From positions 496,001-560,000 of the forward strand of contig NZ_FTMY01000001.1 of NCBI RefSeq assembly GCF_900156165.1: 64,000 nt of DNA, in the 5' to 3' direction. The translations under genes were made by a program, and so were the position numbers. The notes beneath the pieces are model-generated. The model saw only the letters and a program-made list of their open reading frames with translations, was not told the DNA's origin and did no database searches. This stretch comes from Pseudacidovorax sp. RU35E (GTDB taxonomy: Bacteria; Pseudomonadota; Gammaproteobacteria; Burkholderiales; Burkholderiaceae_C). This document shows positions 44,948 to 52,762 of the stretch, one piece after another; the first letter of the stretch is position 1, and each line of letters starts with the position of its first letter.

Positions 44948-46261
44948 ATGGCGTTCTATGACGCGCGTGCGGCAAAGCTGCTGCAACCGGGTCAACACAT
45001 TGTCGTGCAGGACTGTCCGGGCCTTCGGCTTGTGGCAGGCAAGACGAGTAAGACCTGGGTGTACCGGTACCGCAGCCCCACCGATGCCGCGCTGCGCCAG
45101 GTGAAGATCGGCGCGTTCCCGGCGCTCGGTGTGGGCGAGGCCATTAGCGAGTGGCAGCGCCTGCGTGACCAGCGCGAGGCAGGCACCGATCCTGCGCAGG
45201 CGAAACGCGAGAACCGTGCCCGCGCCATCAGCGCGGCGGCGGCGAAGCAGTACACCATCGGCCAGATGGTCGAGGACTATGCGGCCGGCTACCTTGCCAA
45301 CAACCGGGAGCCCAAAGGCGCCCACGCTGTGGGTCTCCGCTTGCGGGCGGCGCATGCATCGCACGCCGACATTCCGGCTGCGGCCACGACGCGCGCCCTG
45401 GTGTTCAGCACCATCGAGGCGCTGCTATCGACACCGGTGGCGGCAAAGTCGGTGAAGGTGGAAACGGCCGCCGCGTGGCGCTACGCGGTCGAGGCGGGGA
45501 AGATTCCTGAGGATTTGCCGAATTGGTGGGGCGAGAAGACCTCGCACCGCTTCCGCAGCAAGGGCGCGCTACGCGCCGGTGAGCACAAGGGCACCGCAAA
45601 ACGCGTGCTGGCGCCGCAGGAGCTGCGCGTGCTGATGCGCGAGGACCTGAACCTTTTCAGCAGACAGGTTGCGCAGTTCCTGCAGTTGCAGCTGTGGACG
45701 TGCACGCGCGGGGGCGAACTCTGCCAGATGCGACGCAATCAGATCGCCCAGGAGAAGGACGGCTGGTGGTGGATCATCCCGAAGGCCGAAATGAAGGGCC
45801 GACACGTGCAGGCCGCGTTCGATCTGCGGGTGCCGCTGGAGGGAAGGGCCAAGACTATCGTGCTGGAATTGCTGGCCCGCGTGCCGGCCGACGTGCCCTG
45901 GCTCTTTCCGAGCCGCAGCCGCGATGGCCAGATCAGGGGCCAGAGCCAGGCGTACATGCAGAGCAAGGTGCACTACATGCAGCCCTACAGCAACGCCCGT
46001 GAGGATCACGCCCGCGAGCGGCTGAAGGTCACCCATTGGTCACCGCACGACCTGCGGCGGACTGGCCGCACAATGCTGGCGCAGATGGGGTGTCCCCACG
46101 AAGTGGGGGAGGCGATCTTGGGCCACGTGCTCCCAGGCGTGGCCGGCGACTACAACCTTTACCGCTACGACGCCGAGCGTCGGCTTTGGCTCAGGCAGCT
46201 CTCGGATCGGCTGGAGCAGATTGCTGGGACGAGCCCGCTTGAGCATCTGCCGCACGCTTGA
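44948..46261 (+). CDS. int: Tyrosine-type phage integrase (P4-like, Arm-binding domain)
   Basis: Catalyses site-specific integration and, with an excisionase, excision. The 437 residues have an N-terminal DUF4102/Arm-binding domain (about 1-90: QDCPGLRLVAGKTSKTWVYRY) and a core-binding domain (about 100-200). The catalytic domain shows the first Arg in WTCTRGGELCQM, HDLRR (HxxR), LGHVLPG and Tyr in the DYNLYRY segment. Its start lies directly against a GTGTAG repeat. The last 71 bases overlap a convergent AlpA-type gene. Confidence 0.95.
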   Translation: MAFYDARAAKLLQPGQHIVVQDCPGLRLVAGKTSKTWVYRYRSPTDAALRQVKIGAFPALGVGEAISEWQRLRDQREAGTDPAQAKRENRARAISAAAAKQYTIGQMVEDYAAGYLANNREPKGAHAVGLRLRAAHASHADIPAAATTRALVFSTIEALLSTPVAAKSVKVETAAAWRYAVEAGKIPEDLPNWWGEKTSHRFRSKGALRAGEHKGTAKRVLAPQELRVLMREDLNLFSRQVAQFLQLQLWTCTRGGELCQMRRNQIAQEKDGWWWIIPKAEMKGRHVQAAFDLRVPLEGRAKTIVLELLARVPADVPWLFPSRSRDGQIRGQSQAYMQSKVHYMQPYSNAREDHARERLKVTHWSPHDLRRTGRTMLAQMGCPHEVGEAILGHVLPGVAGDYNLYRYDAERRLWLRQLSDRLEQIAGTSPLEHLPHA

Positions 46262-46523
46262 CGGCCCGTGGCTTCTTGGCGCCGGTGTTCATGGGCGGTG
46301 GCAGGTCGGATATCGGTAGCGCCACAAGCCATGCATCCAACTCCGCGCGCAGCCAGCCGGTCCGCTTGTCGGCCAGCCGTCGCGGCTGCGGCGCTTCTCC
46401 ACGCCGTACCGCACGGCCGAAGGTGCTCTCACTCAGTCCGCAATAGGCTGCGGCCTGTGGACGCCTCAGGGCGGCCGGATAACCGATCTCGGTTGTCACT
46501 GGGCGTTGACGAAACTTTGTCAT
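46191..46523 (-). CDS. AlpA/excisionase-like DNA-binding protein
   Basis: Predicted small MerR-like helix-turn-helix regulator; such proteins next to an integrase often act as excisionase or integrase activator. ATG 46523 gives 110 residues with AALRRPQAAAYCGLSESTFGRAVRRGE as the HTH (split here for length) and GWLRAELDAWLVAL as the winged part, then a basic tail. It is the last gene of the leftward early operon and overlaps the upstream gene by ATGA and the integrase 3' end by 71 bases tail to tail. Confidence 0.8.
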   Translation of the reverse strand: MTKFRQRPVTTEIGYPAALRRPQAAAYCGLSESTFGRAVRRGEAPQPRRLADKRTGWLRAELDAWLVALPISDLPPPMNTGAKKPRAVKRAADAQAGSSQQSAPADPRAA

Positions 46524-47377
46524 CGTTGTTCCTCCGCAGGCTGGCGCATGTCCGTGGGTCTCTGTTGCTCTTTGTGCGCCTTTTCGTAATGGGCTTGGCT
46601 GCAGAAGCCCTGGGCCATCCATCCGATGTTGGAGGGCCGGCCGCAGAAGCATTGCGGTAGCGGGTTGGACTGGTTGGCATCGAACCACGCCTGCGGTTCG
46701 CGCCCGTATGGCGCGTCCTCGTCGGGGATGTGCCCGGGGCCGGCCAAGCCGTTCTGAATCCACTTCATGGCGGCCTCGGCGCCCGCGCCGTGCTGCCATT
46801 CGATCCACGCGGCCTGGTTGCCGGTGATGTGGTCGTGCAGCACGCTGGCAAGGACGTTCAACGTGCTGCCTGGCTTCTGCGCATCTTGGGCAGCCAGGCG
46901 GGCCGCAGCTCGCATGCCCAGCGCGAAGCCCAGCCACAGCACATCCGTGCGCGGGTCCACGTAGTGCGAGAACACATTGCCGGTGGCCGCAGCGTCGAGC
47001 TTGGTGTGCTGCTGCAGCGCCGGGGTATCTCGAATGCTCTTCTCGAAAGCCTCGCGCATGCGTGCCACCGACACCGCGCCGGCACGGTCGAGCATGCGAA
47101 GGGGCAGGACGTCGCAAGCTGGCAGCTCGCCGGCCGCCTGCGCGGCCTGCCATCCATCACAGAACTTCGCCAGGTCGTCGGCCATCGAGGGATCGGCCGG
47201 ATCGGCGTCGTAGGTCGCCGAGAAGGCGGCAAACATGCGGTCGCGGTCGCGGTCGCGGTCGTTCGGCAGCTGCGTGGGCTGCAGGGCCTGGCAGGCAGCG
47301 AGCAGCGCGGGCGTGCGCTCGAAGGCCGAGAACGGATCGCCGGCGGACGGGGCTGCCTGGATGCGGTCGGCGGTCAT
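46520..47377 (-). CDS. Hypothetical phage protein
   Basis: Not recognised. ATG 47377 has a strong ribosome site (GGAGGAAGGC) and yields 285 residues; the frame further upstream is rejected. The sequence is mostly helical, with a run NDRDRDRDRMF near residue 40. A C-terminal cysteine-containing piece reads PQCFCGRPSNIGWMAQGFCS, which could bind metal (C-x-C and a later Cys). It overlaps both neighbours by 4 bases, so it belongs to the leftward early operon. Confidence 0.72.
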   Translation of the reverse strand: MTADRIQAAPSAGDPFSAFERTPALLAACQALQPTQLPNDRDRDRDRMFAAFSATYDADPADPSMADDLAKFCDGWQAAQAAGELPACDVLPLRMLDRAGAVSVARMREAFEKSIRDTPALQQHTKLDAAATGNVFSHYVDPRTDVLWLGFALGMRAAARLAAQDAQKPGSTLNVLASVLHDHITGNQAAWIEWQHGAGAEAAMKWIQNGLAGPGHIPDEDAPYGREPQAWFDANQSNPLPQCFCGRPSNIGWMAQGFCSQAHYEKAHKEQQRPTDMRQPAEEQR

Positions 47378-47715
47378 GATGCCTTCCTCCCTTTCGCGGG
47401 CGGCGCTTTCGCCTTCGTGTAGGCACCGCCGTGGCGGCCCGCCTTGTTGAGGCCTTGCAGGGTGCTGCGGTCGCGCCCTTCTGCGCGGGCGCGCTCCACT
47501 GAGCGGGTGCTCGTCGCGCGCTTGGCGGCGTGCACCTGCAGAGCGGCGCCGATGGTGCTGCCGCTCAGTGCGGCGACTTGGCAAAAGGCGGACAGCGGCG
47601 ATGCCGGCCGGCCAGCAGGCCAGCGCGGATCGCGGCCCGCGGGTAGGGGCGTGGTCTTCATGCGGGTTCCAGGGGTAGAGGAGGAGGGAGAGGGGCGAGG
47701 GCGGGGCGAGGTCAT
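47374..47715 (-). CDS. Hypothetical basic phage protein
   Basis: Not recognised. ATG 47715 overlaps the methyltransferase stop (ATGA) and gives 113 residues; an internal ATG at 47661 would give 95. The first 18 codons are a pyrimidine-rich tract (Pro/Ser/Arg). The rest is Ala/Arg/Lys-rich with a possible HTH-like stretch PLSAFCQVAALSGSTIGAAL and a basic tail, suggesting nucleic-acid binding, which is inference. Confidence 0.6.
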   Translation of the reverse strand: MTSPRPRPSPSSSTPGTRMKTTPLPAGRDPRWPAGRPASPLSAFCQVAALSGSTIGAALQVHAAKRATSTRSVERARAEGRDRSTLQGLNKAGRHGGAYTKAKAPPAKGRKAS

Positions 47716-49679
47716 GCGGCCAGCCTTTCCGCCGCGAATTCGCGATAGTTCGCCGCCACGAGCAGGCGCATGGGCAACGGGCTCACGCTGTTGCCCGCCA
47801 TGCGCACCTGTGCCGTCTTGGTCAGCGGCTTGCTGCCGGCGGTGCGGTCGATGACATAGGAGGGCGGGAAGTCCTGTGCGTTGTAGAGCTCGCGCGGCAC
47901 CAGCATGCGCAGCGTGATGTCCACGATCACCCAGGGCTCGCCCTGCAGCCAGACGGTCACCAGCGCGAGGCGGTCATGCGTGGTGATGGTGGTCATCGGC
48001 TCGCGCAGGTCGGCCCATTGGCCGCCGCTGGCGTGGTAGCGCATGAGGAAGGCGGCGCAGCGCAGCGCGCCTGCCTCGTGCTCTTTGCTCAGCTCGTACT
48101 GCACGAGGGCGTGATGCTCGGCGCTGGCCGTGATGGTCGACGCGGGTTCATCCATGGCCCGGCCGTTGCAGTCGCGGCGCAGCGTGACCATGTGCGCCGC
48201 CGTGAGCTGCTGCTGACTGCCCGATGTGGTGACGGTGGAGACGCCTTCGCGTAGGTCGCGGGCATGGCTGCTGTTGAACCCGCCATTCGCCTGCACCATG
48301 AACGCGGACGCGAGGCCGTGGCTGGTGCTGCTGGCCGTGACCGTGCCGAGCGCGTCGCGCAGGTCGTTGGCTCCAGCACTGCGGCGCTTGGTCTTGCCGC
48401 TGCCCTCGCCGTGGCCGGCCTGAACGAGACAGGCCGCAGCGGTGGCGAACTTCTGGCCGCCGGCAACGATGGTGCCAAGGGGCTTGCGCGGATCGAGTGA
48501 ACGCGGCTCCTGTCCCGGGCGCTCCCCGTAGCCCATCTGCACGAGGTGCGCCGCCGTCATGGCCATCTCGCCGCGGCGGGCAGCCGTGACGGTGGGCAGA
48601 GGCTCGCGCGGGTCATAGTTGCGATGGCCGCCCTGATGCGTGAGCGGCAACAGGTGCGCCGCAGCGAGGGCGGTCTCGCCACCCTTGGCCGTCGTGACCG
48701 TGCGCAACGGCTTGCCAATGTCGAAGGCGGTATCCCTCGTGTGCGTGACGGGCACCAGCGCGGGCGACATGCCGGCGACGATGAACGGCTCTGGCGTGTC
48801 CAGCACATATCTGCGCATGCCATGGGCGATGCGCCGCATGGTGGCCTCGGCCAATGGCTTCTTACGGCCAAAGATGCTCGTGCCCGGAATGCTCCAGTCG
48901 ATGCAGTCGGCCGCCGGGCGATGCGGCTGGAGTCCGGCGCGAGGCCGCTTGGCGTGCGTCTGCGCGGGCCACACGATGGGCAGGCCATCGCAGCGGGCGA
49001 CCATGTACAGCCGCGTTCGCGTGCTGTGCGCGCCGAGGTCCGCATTGCAGATCACGCGCCATTCCACCTTGTAGCCCAGCGCGCGCAGTGCCCCGACGAA
49101 GTGCTCCCAGTTGCGACCCTTGCGGGTGGGATCAGGCACAAGGAACTGATTGCGCCGAGGCACCCGCTCCCCAGGCTCGGCCACGCGGTGCACGAGCTTT
49201 CCCGAAACGGCATCGCGCGCGCGGTCGAGCGTCAGCACGCGGCCAGTGGCTGGATCGCGCTTGGCGATCAGCGGGGACCACAGCAGCATCTGCTCGACGT
49301 TCTCCAGCGTGATGACGTCCGGCCGCGCCTTGCCGGCCCAGCGCAGCACCTGCCAAGCAAGCGAACGGATCTCGGATTTGCGCGGCTGGCCGCCGAGCGC
49401 CTGGGAATGGTGGGTGCAGTCCGGCGATGCATGCAGCAGGCCCACGGCCTGGCCGCGCGTCACAGCCAGCGGATCGACCTCGCGGATGTCGGCGCGGTAA
49501 TGGCGCGTCTGCGGGTGGTTGACTTCGTGCATGCCGATGGCCTCGGCATCGTGGTTGATCGCCACGTCCACCGGGCGACCAATGGCCTGCTCGATGCCGG
49601 TCGACGCACCGCCGCCGCCTGCGAACAGGTCGATCACCAGCTTGGCCGCCAGCGGCAGCAGGAATTGCGGGGTCAGCAT
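47712..49679 (-). CDS. Phage DNA (cytosine-5) methyltransferase with a repeat-built target-recognition region
   Basis: Methylates cytosine in DNA, in phages usually to evade host restriction. The 655-residue protein has SAM motif I FAGGGGAS (19-26). The catalytic cysteine, Cys88, is in SPDCTHHSQ rather than the standard PCQ. Other motifs are LENVE (125-129), STRTRLYMVA (219-228) and motif X AGNSVSP (628-634). Between about 313 and 580 the chain has seven repeats of 33-49 residues built on PLxTVTA...AAHLV, TVT cores near 327, 363, 403, 446, 482, 515 and 564. This is where the target-recognition domain should be. It overlaps genes on both sides. Confidence 0.9.
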   Translation of the reverse strand: MLTPQFLLPLAAKLVIDLFAGGGGASTGIEQAIGRPVDVAINHDAEAIGMHEVNHPQTRHYRADIREVDPLAVTRGQAVGLLHASPDCTHHSQALGGQPRKSEIRSLAWQVLRWAGKARPDVITLENVEQMLLWSPLIAKRDPATGRVLTLDRARDAVSGKLVHRVAEPGERVPRRNQFLVPDPTRKGRNWEHFVGALRALGYKVEWRVICNADLGAHSTRTRLYMVARCDGLPIVWPAQTHAKRPRAGLQPHRPAADCIDWSIPGTSIFGRKKPLAEATMRRIAHGMRRYVLDTPEPFIVAGMSPALVPVTHTRDTAFDIGKPLRTVTTAKGGETALAAAHLLPLTHQGGHRNYDPREPLPTVTAARRGEMAMTAAHLVQMGYGERPGQEPRSLDPRKPLGTIVAGGQKFATAAACLVQAGHGEGSGKTKRRSAGANDLRDALGTVTASSTSHGLASAFMVQANGGFNSSHARDLREGVSTVTTSGSQQQLTAAHMVTLRRDCNGRAMDEPASTITASAEHHALVQYELSKEHEAGALRCAAFLMRYHASGGQWADLREPMTTITTHDRLALVTVWLQGEPWVIVDITLRMLVPRELYNAQDFPPSYVIDRTAGSKPLTKTAQVRMAGNSVSPLPMRLLVAANYREFAAERLAA

Positions 49680-50335
49680 GCGCGCTCCCGCGCCACGCGC
49701 TGGGCGTGCTGCAGGGCCTCGAAGCGGTCGAGGAACGCCTGCCGCCAGTCCTGCCAGGTCATGGCCGCGCGCTCGGGCGAATCCAGGCGCAGCCAGGTGA
49801 TGGGCTCGATCCGCTCGGCCGGGTCATCGTCATGCAGTACGGCCCAGGGCTTGCAGCGATCCGGGTGCCAGGCCGTCAGGTCGCGCCGCTCGGTCGCCAA
49901 GGCGATCAGGTCGATGTGCTTCAGCACGGCGCGGGCCGCAACGAAGACCGTTTCCAGGCCCAGCGCACGGCGGAAGCGCTTTGCATGCGTCGCCTCGAAG
50001 TACGTCCAAGCATTGGTGCCGCCCGCGGCGCAGGCCACCGCGTTGACGGCGCGCTTGGCCGGGCTGCTCAGGTCTTGCGTCACGCACTCGTGCGCGTCGT
50101 GCCACAGCGCACCAAGCCGCACGTGCACCGAGCGGCCGAGGCGCTCGGCGATGTCGCAGCACAGCAGCGAGTGCTCGGCCACGCTGTAGGGGCGCGACGT
50201 GGCGCCGTGGAAGCGGTTGATGAGCGACAGCTGATGGGCGACGGCCTCGATGTCGACAGGCTGGCCGGCATCCGTCATGGCGGGCCCACCGAGCAAGTGG
50301 TACTCGCCGCCGGTGGGGGTCATCACCCACGTCAT
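49673..50335 (-). CDS. HD-domain phosphohydrolase (YfbR-like nucleotidase)
   Basis: Probably dephosphorylates a deoxynucleotide, as YfbR-like phage HD proteins do. The 220-residue protein shows the phage-type order INRFHGATSRPYSVAEHSLL (His55), ALWHDAHECVTQDL (His79, Asp80, Asp88) and SPAKR. The metal ligands H...HD...D are thus present in part; the final Asp of the family is probably in HIDLIALATER near residue 140. It overlaps the methyltransferase gene by 7 bases and the upstream gene by 4. Confidence 0.82.
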   Translation of the reverse strand: MTWVMTPTGGEYHLLGGPAMTDAGQPVDIEAVAHQLSLINRFHGATSRPYSVAEHSLLCCDIAERLGRSVHVRLGALWHDAHECVTQDLSSPAKRAVNAVACAAGGTNAWTYFEATHAKRFRRALGLETVFVAARAVLKHIDLIALATERRDLTAWHPDRCKPWAVLHDDDPAERIEPITWLRLDSPERAAMTWQDWRQAFLDRFEALQHAQRVARERAC

Positions 50336-50940
50336 GATGGCTGCCCCTCGGGTTGGCTGGCGTCCTGCGCCTGGCTCTGTCCCAGCTCATCACGCATGCG
50401 CTGCAACTCGGCCTCGTAATACGCTTTGAAGCTGCCGGCGGCGGCGCTCTCGAAGGGGTAGGGGCATGCGTCCTCGACAGGACGGCGGGCCCGCGCTGCC
50501 GCCTGCGCGTGCAGCTTCACGGTGGACAGAGCCACGATGGAATGGGTCATAGGCGAGGGAGAAGGGGAAAGGGGAGGCGCACCGCAGGACACGGCCCGCG
50601 GCGGTTGGGGAAGGGCATCGGCGCTGTCGTCATGCGTCAGGGCAGGCCAGCGCGGCGGGGCCAGCTCGCCGCGCTCCACGAAGCCGACGATTTCGTCCCG
50701 GTTGGCGTGCAGCCGGTCGAGCTGCAGATTCAGGCAGTCGCCCGCCCGCAGCTCGGGATGGGCCTGCATGAACGCCTCGGCCGCGGAGCCGATCCACATG
50801 GCGCTAAGCATCTGGATGCCGCGCTGCGAATGACGCTCGCCGAGCAGCAACTGCCAGCCGTGGTCGTGGCCGTCGCGCGGTGAGGCCAGCTGCACCCGGA
50901 AGGGCGGCCGACGCAGGAAGAACATGCCGGACGTCTTCAT
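50332..50940 (-). CDS. Hypothetical phage protein
   Basis: Not recognised. The 202-residue frame has an N-terminal part (about 1-100) with MFFLRRPPFRVQLASPRDG and SLQ-type helices. A Pro/Ser stretch encoded by a pyrimidine-rich tract (about 50551-50585) follows. The C-terminal part includes a second possible start, ATG 50550, which would make a 72-residue protein with the conserved-looking SFKAYYEAELQRMRDEL. That ATG lacks a ribosome site, so one gene is preferred. It overlaps the HD gene by ATGA. Confidence 0.55.
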   Translation of the reverse strand: MKTSGMFFLRRPPFRVQLASPRDGHDHGWQLLLGERHSQRGIQMLSAMWIGSAAEAFMQAHPELRAGDCLNLQLDRLHANRDEIVGFVERGELAPPRWPALTHDDSADALPQPPRAVSCGAPPLSPSPSPMTHSIVALSTVKLHAQAAARARRPVEDACPYPFESAAAGSFKAYYEAELQRMRDELGQSQAQDASQPEGQPS

Positions 50941-50946
50941 GGTCGA

Positions 50947-51141
50947 TCAGTGCAGCAGCAGCCAGCCCAGCAGCAGGGCCAGCAGCACCACGCAGGCGAA
51001 GAGGCACAGCACTGGGCCAATGCCTTTGTTGGGCCGGTAGTCGTCGCCGAGCGCGGCCTGTGCCTGCGTGATGAGCTGCACCAGCTGGGCGCGCTCGCGC
51101 AGGTCCGGCGCCTCGGGCGGGGCGATGGGCGTGTGATCCAT
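50947..51141 (-). CDS. Small phage membrane protein
   Basis: 64 residues from ATG 51141. The N-terminal half is hydrophilic (APPEAPDLRERAQLVQLI). The C terminus is one clear membrane helix, VLCLFACVVLLALLLGWLLL, ending two residues later. No family recognised. It lies 6 bases before the next gene and 14 bases after the previous one in the leftward operon; a membrane-attached exclusion-type role is possible but unproven. Confidence 0.6.
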   Translation of the reverse strand: MDHTPIAPPEAPDLRERAQLVQLITQAQAALGDDYRPNKGIGPVLCLFACVVLLALLLGWLLLH

Positions 51142-51155
51142 GGCGATGCGTCGGA

Positions 51156-51377
51156 TCAGCGCGGAGGCCAGTGCTCGGGCAGGTCGCGCTCGCGCGCGGC
51201 CAGGCGGGCACCTGCGATGGCGTCGGCGACGGCAGGAGAGGGCGCTGCCTCGTGTGCGTCGTCTGTGCCGATAGTGGCGGCCAGGATGAAGGTCGCGACG
51301 AGGGCGGCAAGCGCCCAATCCGTGAGGGCTCGCCTGATGCGCGCACGAGTGGTCGCGTGCACAGCACGCCTCTTCAT
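51156..51377 (-). CDS. Small phage membrane protein
   Basis: 73 residues from ATG 51377, overlapping the upstream stop by ATGA. A basic N terminus (MKRRAVHATTRARIRR) precedes one membrane helix (WALAALVATFILAATIG) and an acidic/Ala-rich tail, so the tail is predicted outside the cytoplasm. Not recognised; one of two adjacent single-span proteins. Confidence 0.6.
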   Translation of the reverse strand: MKRRAVHATTRARIRRALTDWALAALVATFILAATIGTDDAHEAAPSPAVADAIAGARLAARERDLPEHWPPR

Positions 51378-51904
51378 GACTTTGCCCCCAAGGGCGCGAC
51401 GCCCGACACCCGCACGAGAAAGCCGAAGTCGTCCACGGTGGCGAGATAGCCGCTGCTGATCGACGCGCCCGGATTCATGACGTCGTAAAGCTCGGCGGCC
51501 AGCGGCGCGCGGGGATAGGCGAGCCAGTAGCTCCCGCCTGCGCTCCACGATTCAGGGATGCAGTAGGGCAACTCCGGCATGGAGCGATCAGCATTGAGCC
51601 CGCGCTCGATGTTGTCGAACTCCCGGCGGTCCATCTGCTCGCGTCGCGCTTCGGCATCGGCCTGGGCAGACGTGATGACGGGGACGCGGAAGCCGGCGCC
51701 CATGTCGAGCACGCCAACGCGCAGCGCCTTGTCGGCGGCGGGGACGGGCAGCGAGGCCCACGAGTCCGGCCCCTGGGGATGACTGGGGCACCGGTAGAAC
51801 GCCTGGCGGCGCGCGCCACGCTGGCGCATCCAGATTTCGGCGCGGGGCTCGCGCGCAGGTGCTGTGCAACCGGTGACCGCCGGTGCGGGGTTGGCATGTG
51901 CCAT
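51374..51904 (-). CDS. Hypothetical phage protein, first gene of the leftward early operon
   Basis: 176 residues from ATG 51904, preceded by GACGGAGGCCAC, a strong ribosome site; the frame extending to 52000 crosses the operator and is rejected. The sequence has a lone early cysteine (VTGC), AEIWMRQRGARRQAFYRCPSH, and a C-terminal DDFGFLVRVSGV. An early cysteine without a hydrophobic leader argues against a lipoprotein. Function unknown. It lies directly downstream of the TTCTAC operator. Confidence 0.65.
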   Translation of the reverse strand: MAHANPAPAVTGCTAPAREPRAEIWMRQRGARRQAFYRCPSHPQGPDSWASLPVPAADKALRVGVLDMGAGFRVPVITSAQADAEARREQMDRREFDNIERGLNADRSMPELPYCIPESWSAGGSYWLAYPRAPLAAELYDVMNPGASISSGYLATVDDFGFLVRVSGVAPLGAKS

Positions 51905-52293
51905 GTGGCCTCCGTCAAAGTGACGTGGCGATTCTACAAACGTAGAAGTACAAAAATCAACAAGCGTAGAAAAACACAGCTTGTCACGTTTACAGGACAA
52001 TGCACCAAAAATGGGAATTCAGTTTTTGTTCAGGAAAGTGCTAGCGCGCGACCAAGCCGTCGCGCATCGTCAGTTGGTTCGGTTGAGTGATGCGCCCCCT
52101 GCAGCGCATCGGCATGCCACGGCCTCGCGGAGGGGCTGGGCGACACAGTGCCCATGACAGGCACCGGCCAGCCGCGCCGGTAGCCTGCCCGCCGCCTATC
52201 TGCCCCCGCGCGGGGTAGGGCGGCAATCAATCCCTGTTGCTTTGCGCCGCCTTACGTTGGCGGTGCTGCGCGAGCGCGACCACGTTCGATGGT
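51905..52293. other. Intergenic region between the leftward operon and the repressor gene
   Basis: About 390 bases without a supported gene. The first 70 bases are AT-rich and hold the left operator (51932-51947) and a half-site (51965-51971), hence the leftward early promoter. The remainder (about 52030-52293) is GC-rich and shows no ORF with a ribosome site and no clear terminator. Confidence 0.6.
51932..51971. promoter_or_regulatory. Left operator region of the prophage
   Basis: TTCTACAAACGTAGAA (51932-51947) is an inverted repeat with arms TTCTAC/GTAGAA. CGTAGAA (51965-51971) is an extra half-site. It lies 28 bases upstream of the first leftward gene and matches the right operator, so the same repressor probably binds both. 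Confidence 0.7.
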
Positions 52294-52755
52294 CTACGCG
52301 CGGGATGCGTTCGCCTGTCGCTTGCTGTGCGCGCGCGCAGCGTCCACCAACGCCCGGACGTATGTTTCAGCCAGCAGCCGGTCGCGCTCGCCGAGGCGGC
52401 GCCAATCCTGCTCCGACACGCTTTCGAAGGGCCACGCCCCACGCGCGGAAGCGAGGGCGCTCACAGGTGCTGCTGCGCGCGGGCCCGCGGACTTTGCACG
52501 CACCACATAGGTGCCGTCTGCCTTGGTGTCGAGATGCAGCTGCTCGGTGTCCAGCAGCTGCTCCAGCGTCAGCCCGAAGGCTCGGGCCAGCGCAGGCCCG
52601 AACTGGGACCGCGTGCTGTTTCGCTTCTCCAGCGCACTGATGGTTCCGACGTCTACGTCGGACAGCTCGGAGAGCTGTTCAAGCGTCCAGCCGAGCGTGG
52701 TGCGGTAGCGCCTGATTTGACTGCCGAGAGAAGACATGAGGCGCACGGTATACAT
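52294..52755 (-). CDS. Phage repressor, Xre/CI-like HTH protein
   Basis: Probable lysogeny repressor. ATG 52755 gives 153 residues; ATG 52737 (MSSLGSQIRRYR) gives 147 and is equally plausible. The HTH occupies roughly residues 8-66: LGSQIRRYRTTLGWTLEQLS then LSDVDVGTISALEKRNSTRS. The rest is a short C-terminal region with no visible LexA-type Ser-Lys protease motif, so RecA-driven self-cleavage is not supported. It is transcribed away from the cro-like gene, with operators in between. Confidence 0.85.
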   Translation of the reverse strand: MYTVRLMSSLGSQIRRYRTTLGWTLEQLSELSDVDVGTISALEKRNSTRSQFGPALARAFGLTLEQLLDTEQLHLDTKADGTYVVRAKSAGPRAAAPVSALASARGAWPFESVSEQDWRRLGERDRLLAETYVRALVDAARAHSKRQANASRA

Positions 52756-52762
52756 GTGTTGA

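Noticed and set aside
43742-45364. Extension of the hydroxyacid dehydrogenase frame into the integrase region
   Set aside because: The extra 205 codons run antisense to the integrase and through its repeat array; GTG 44749 with AAGGA upstream and the family-type N terminus is the true start.
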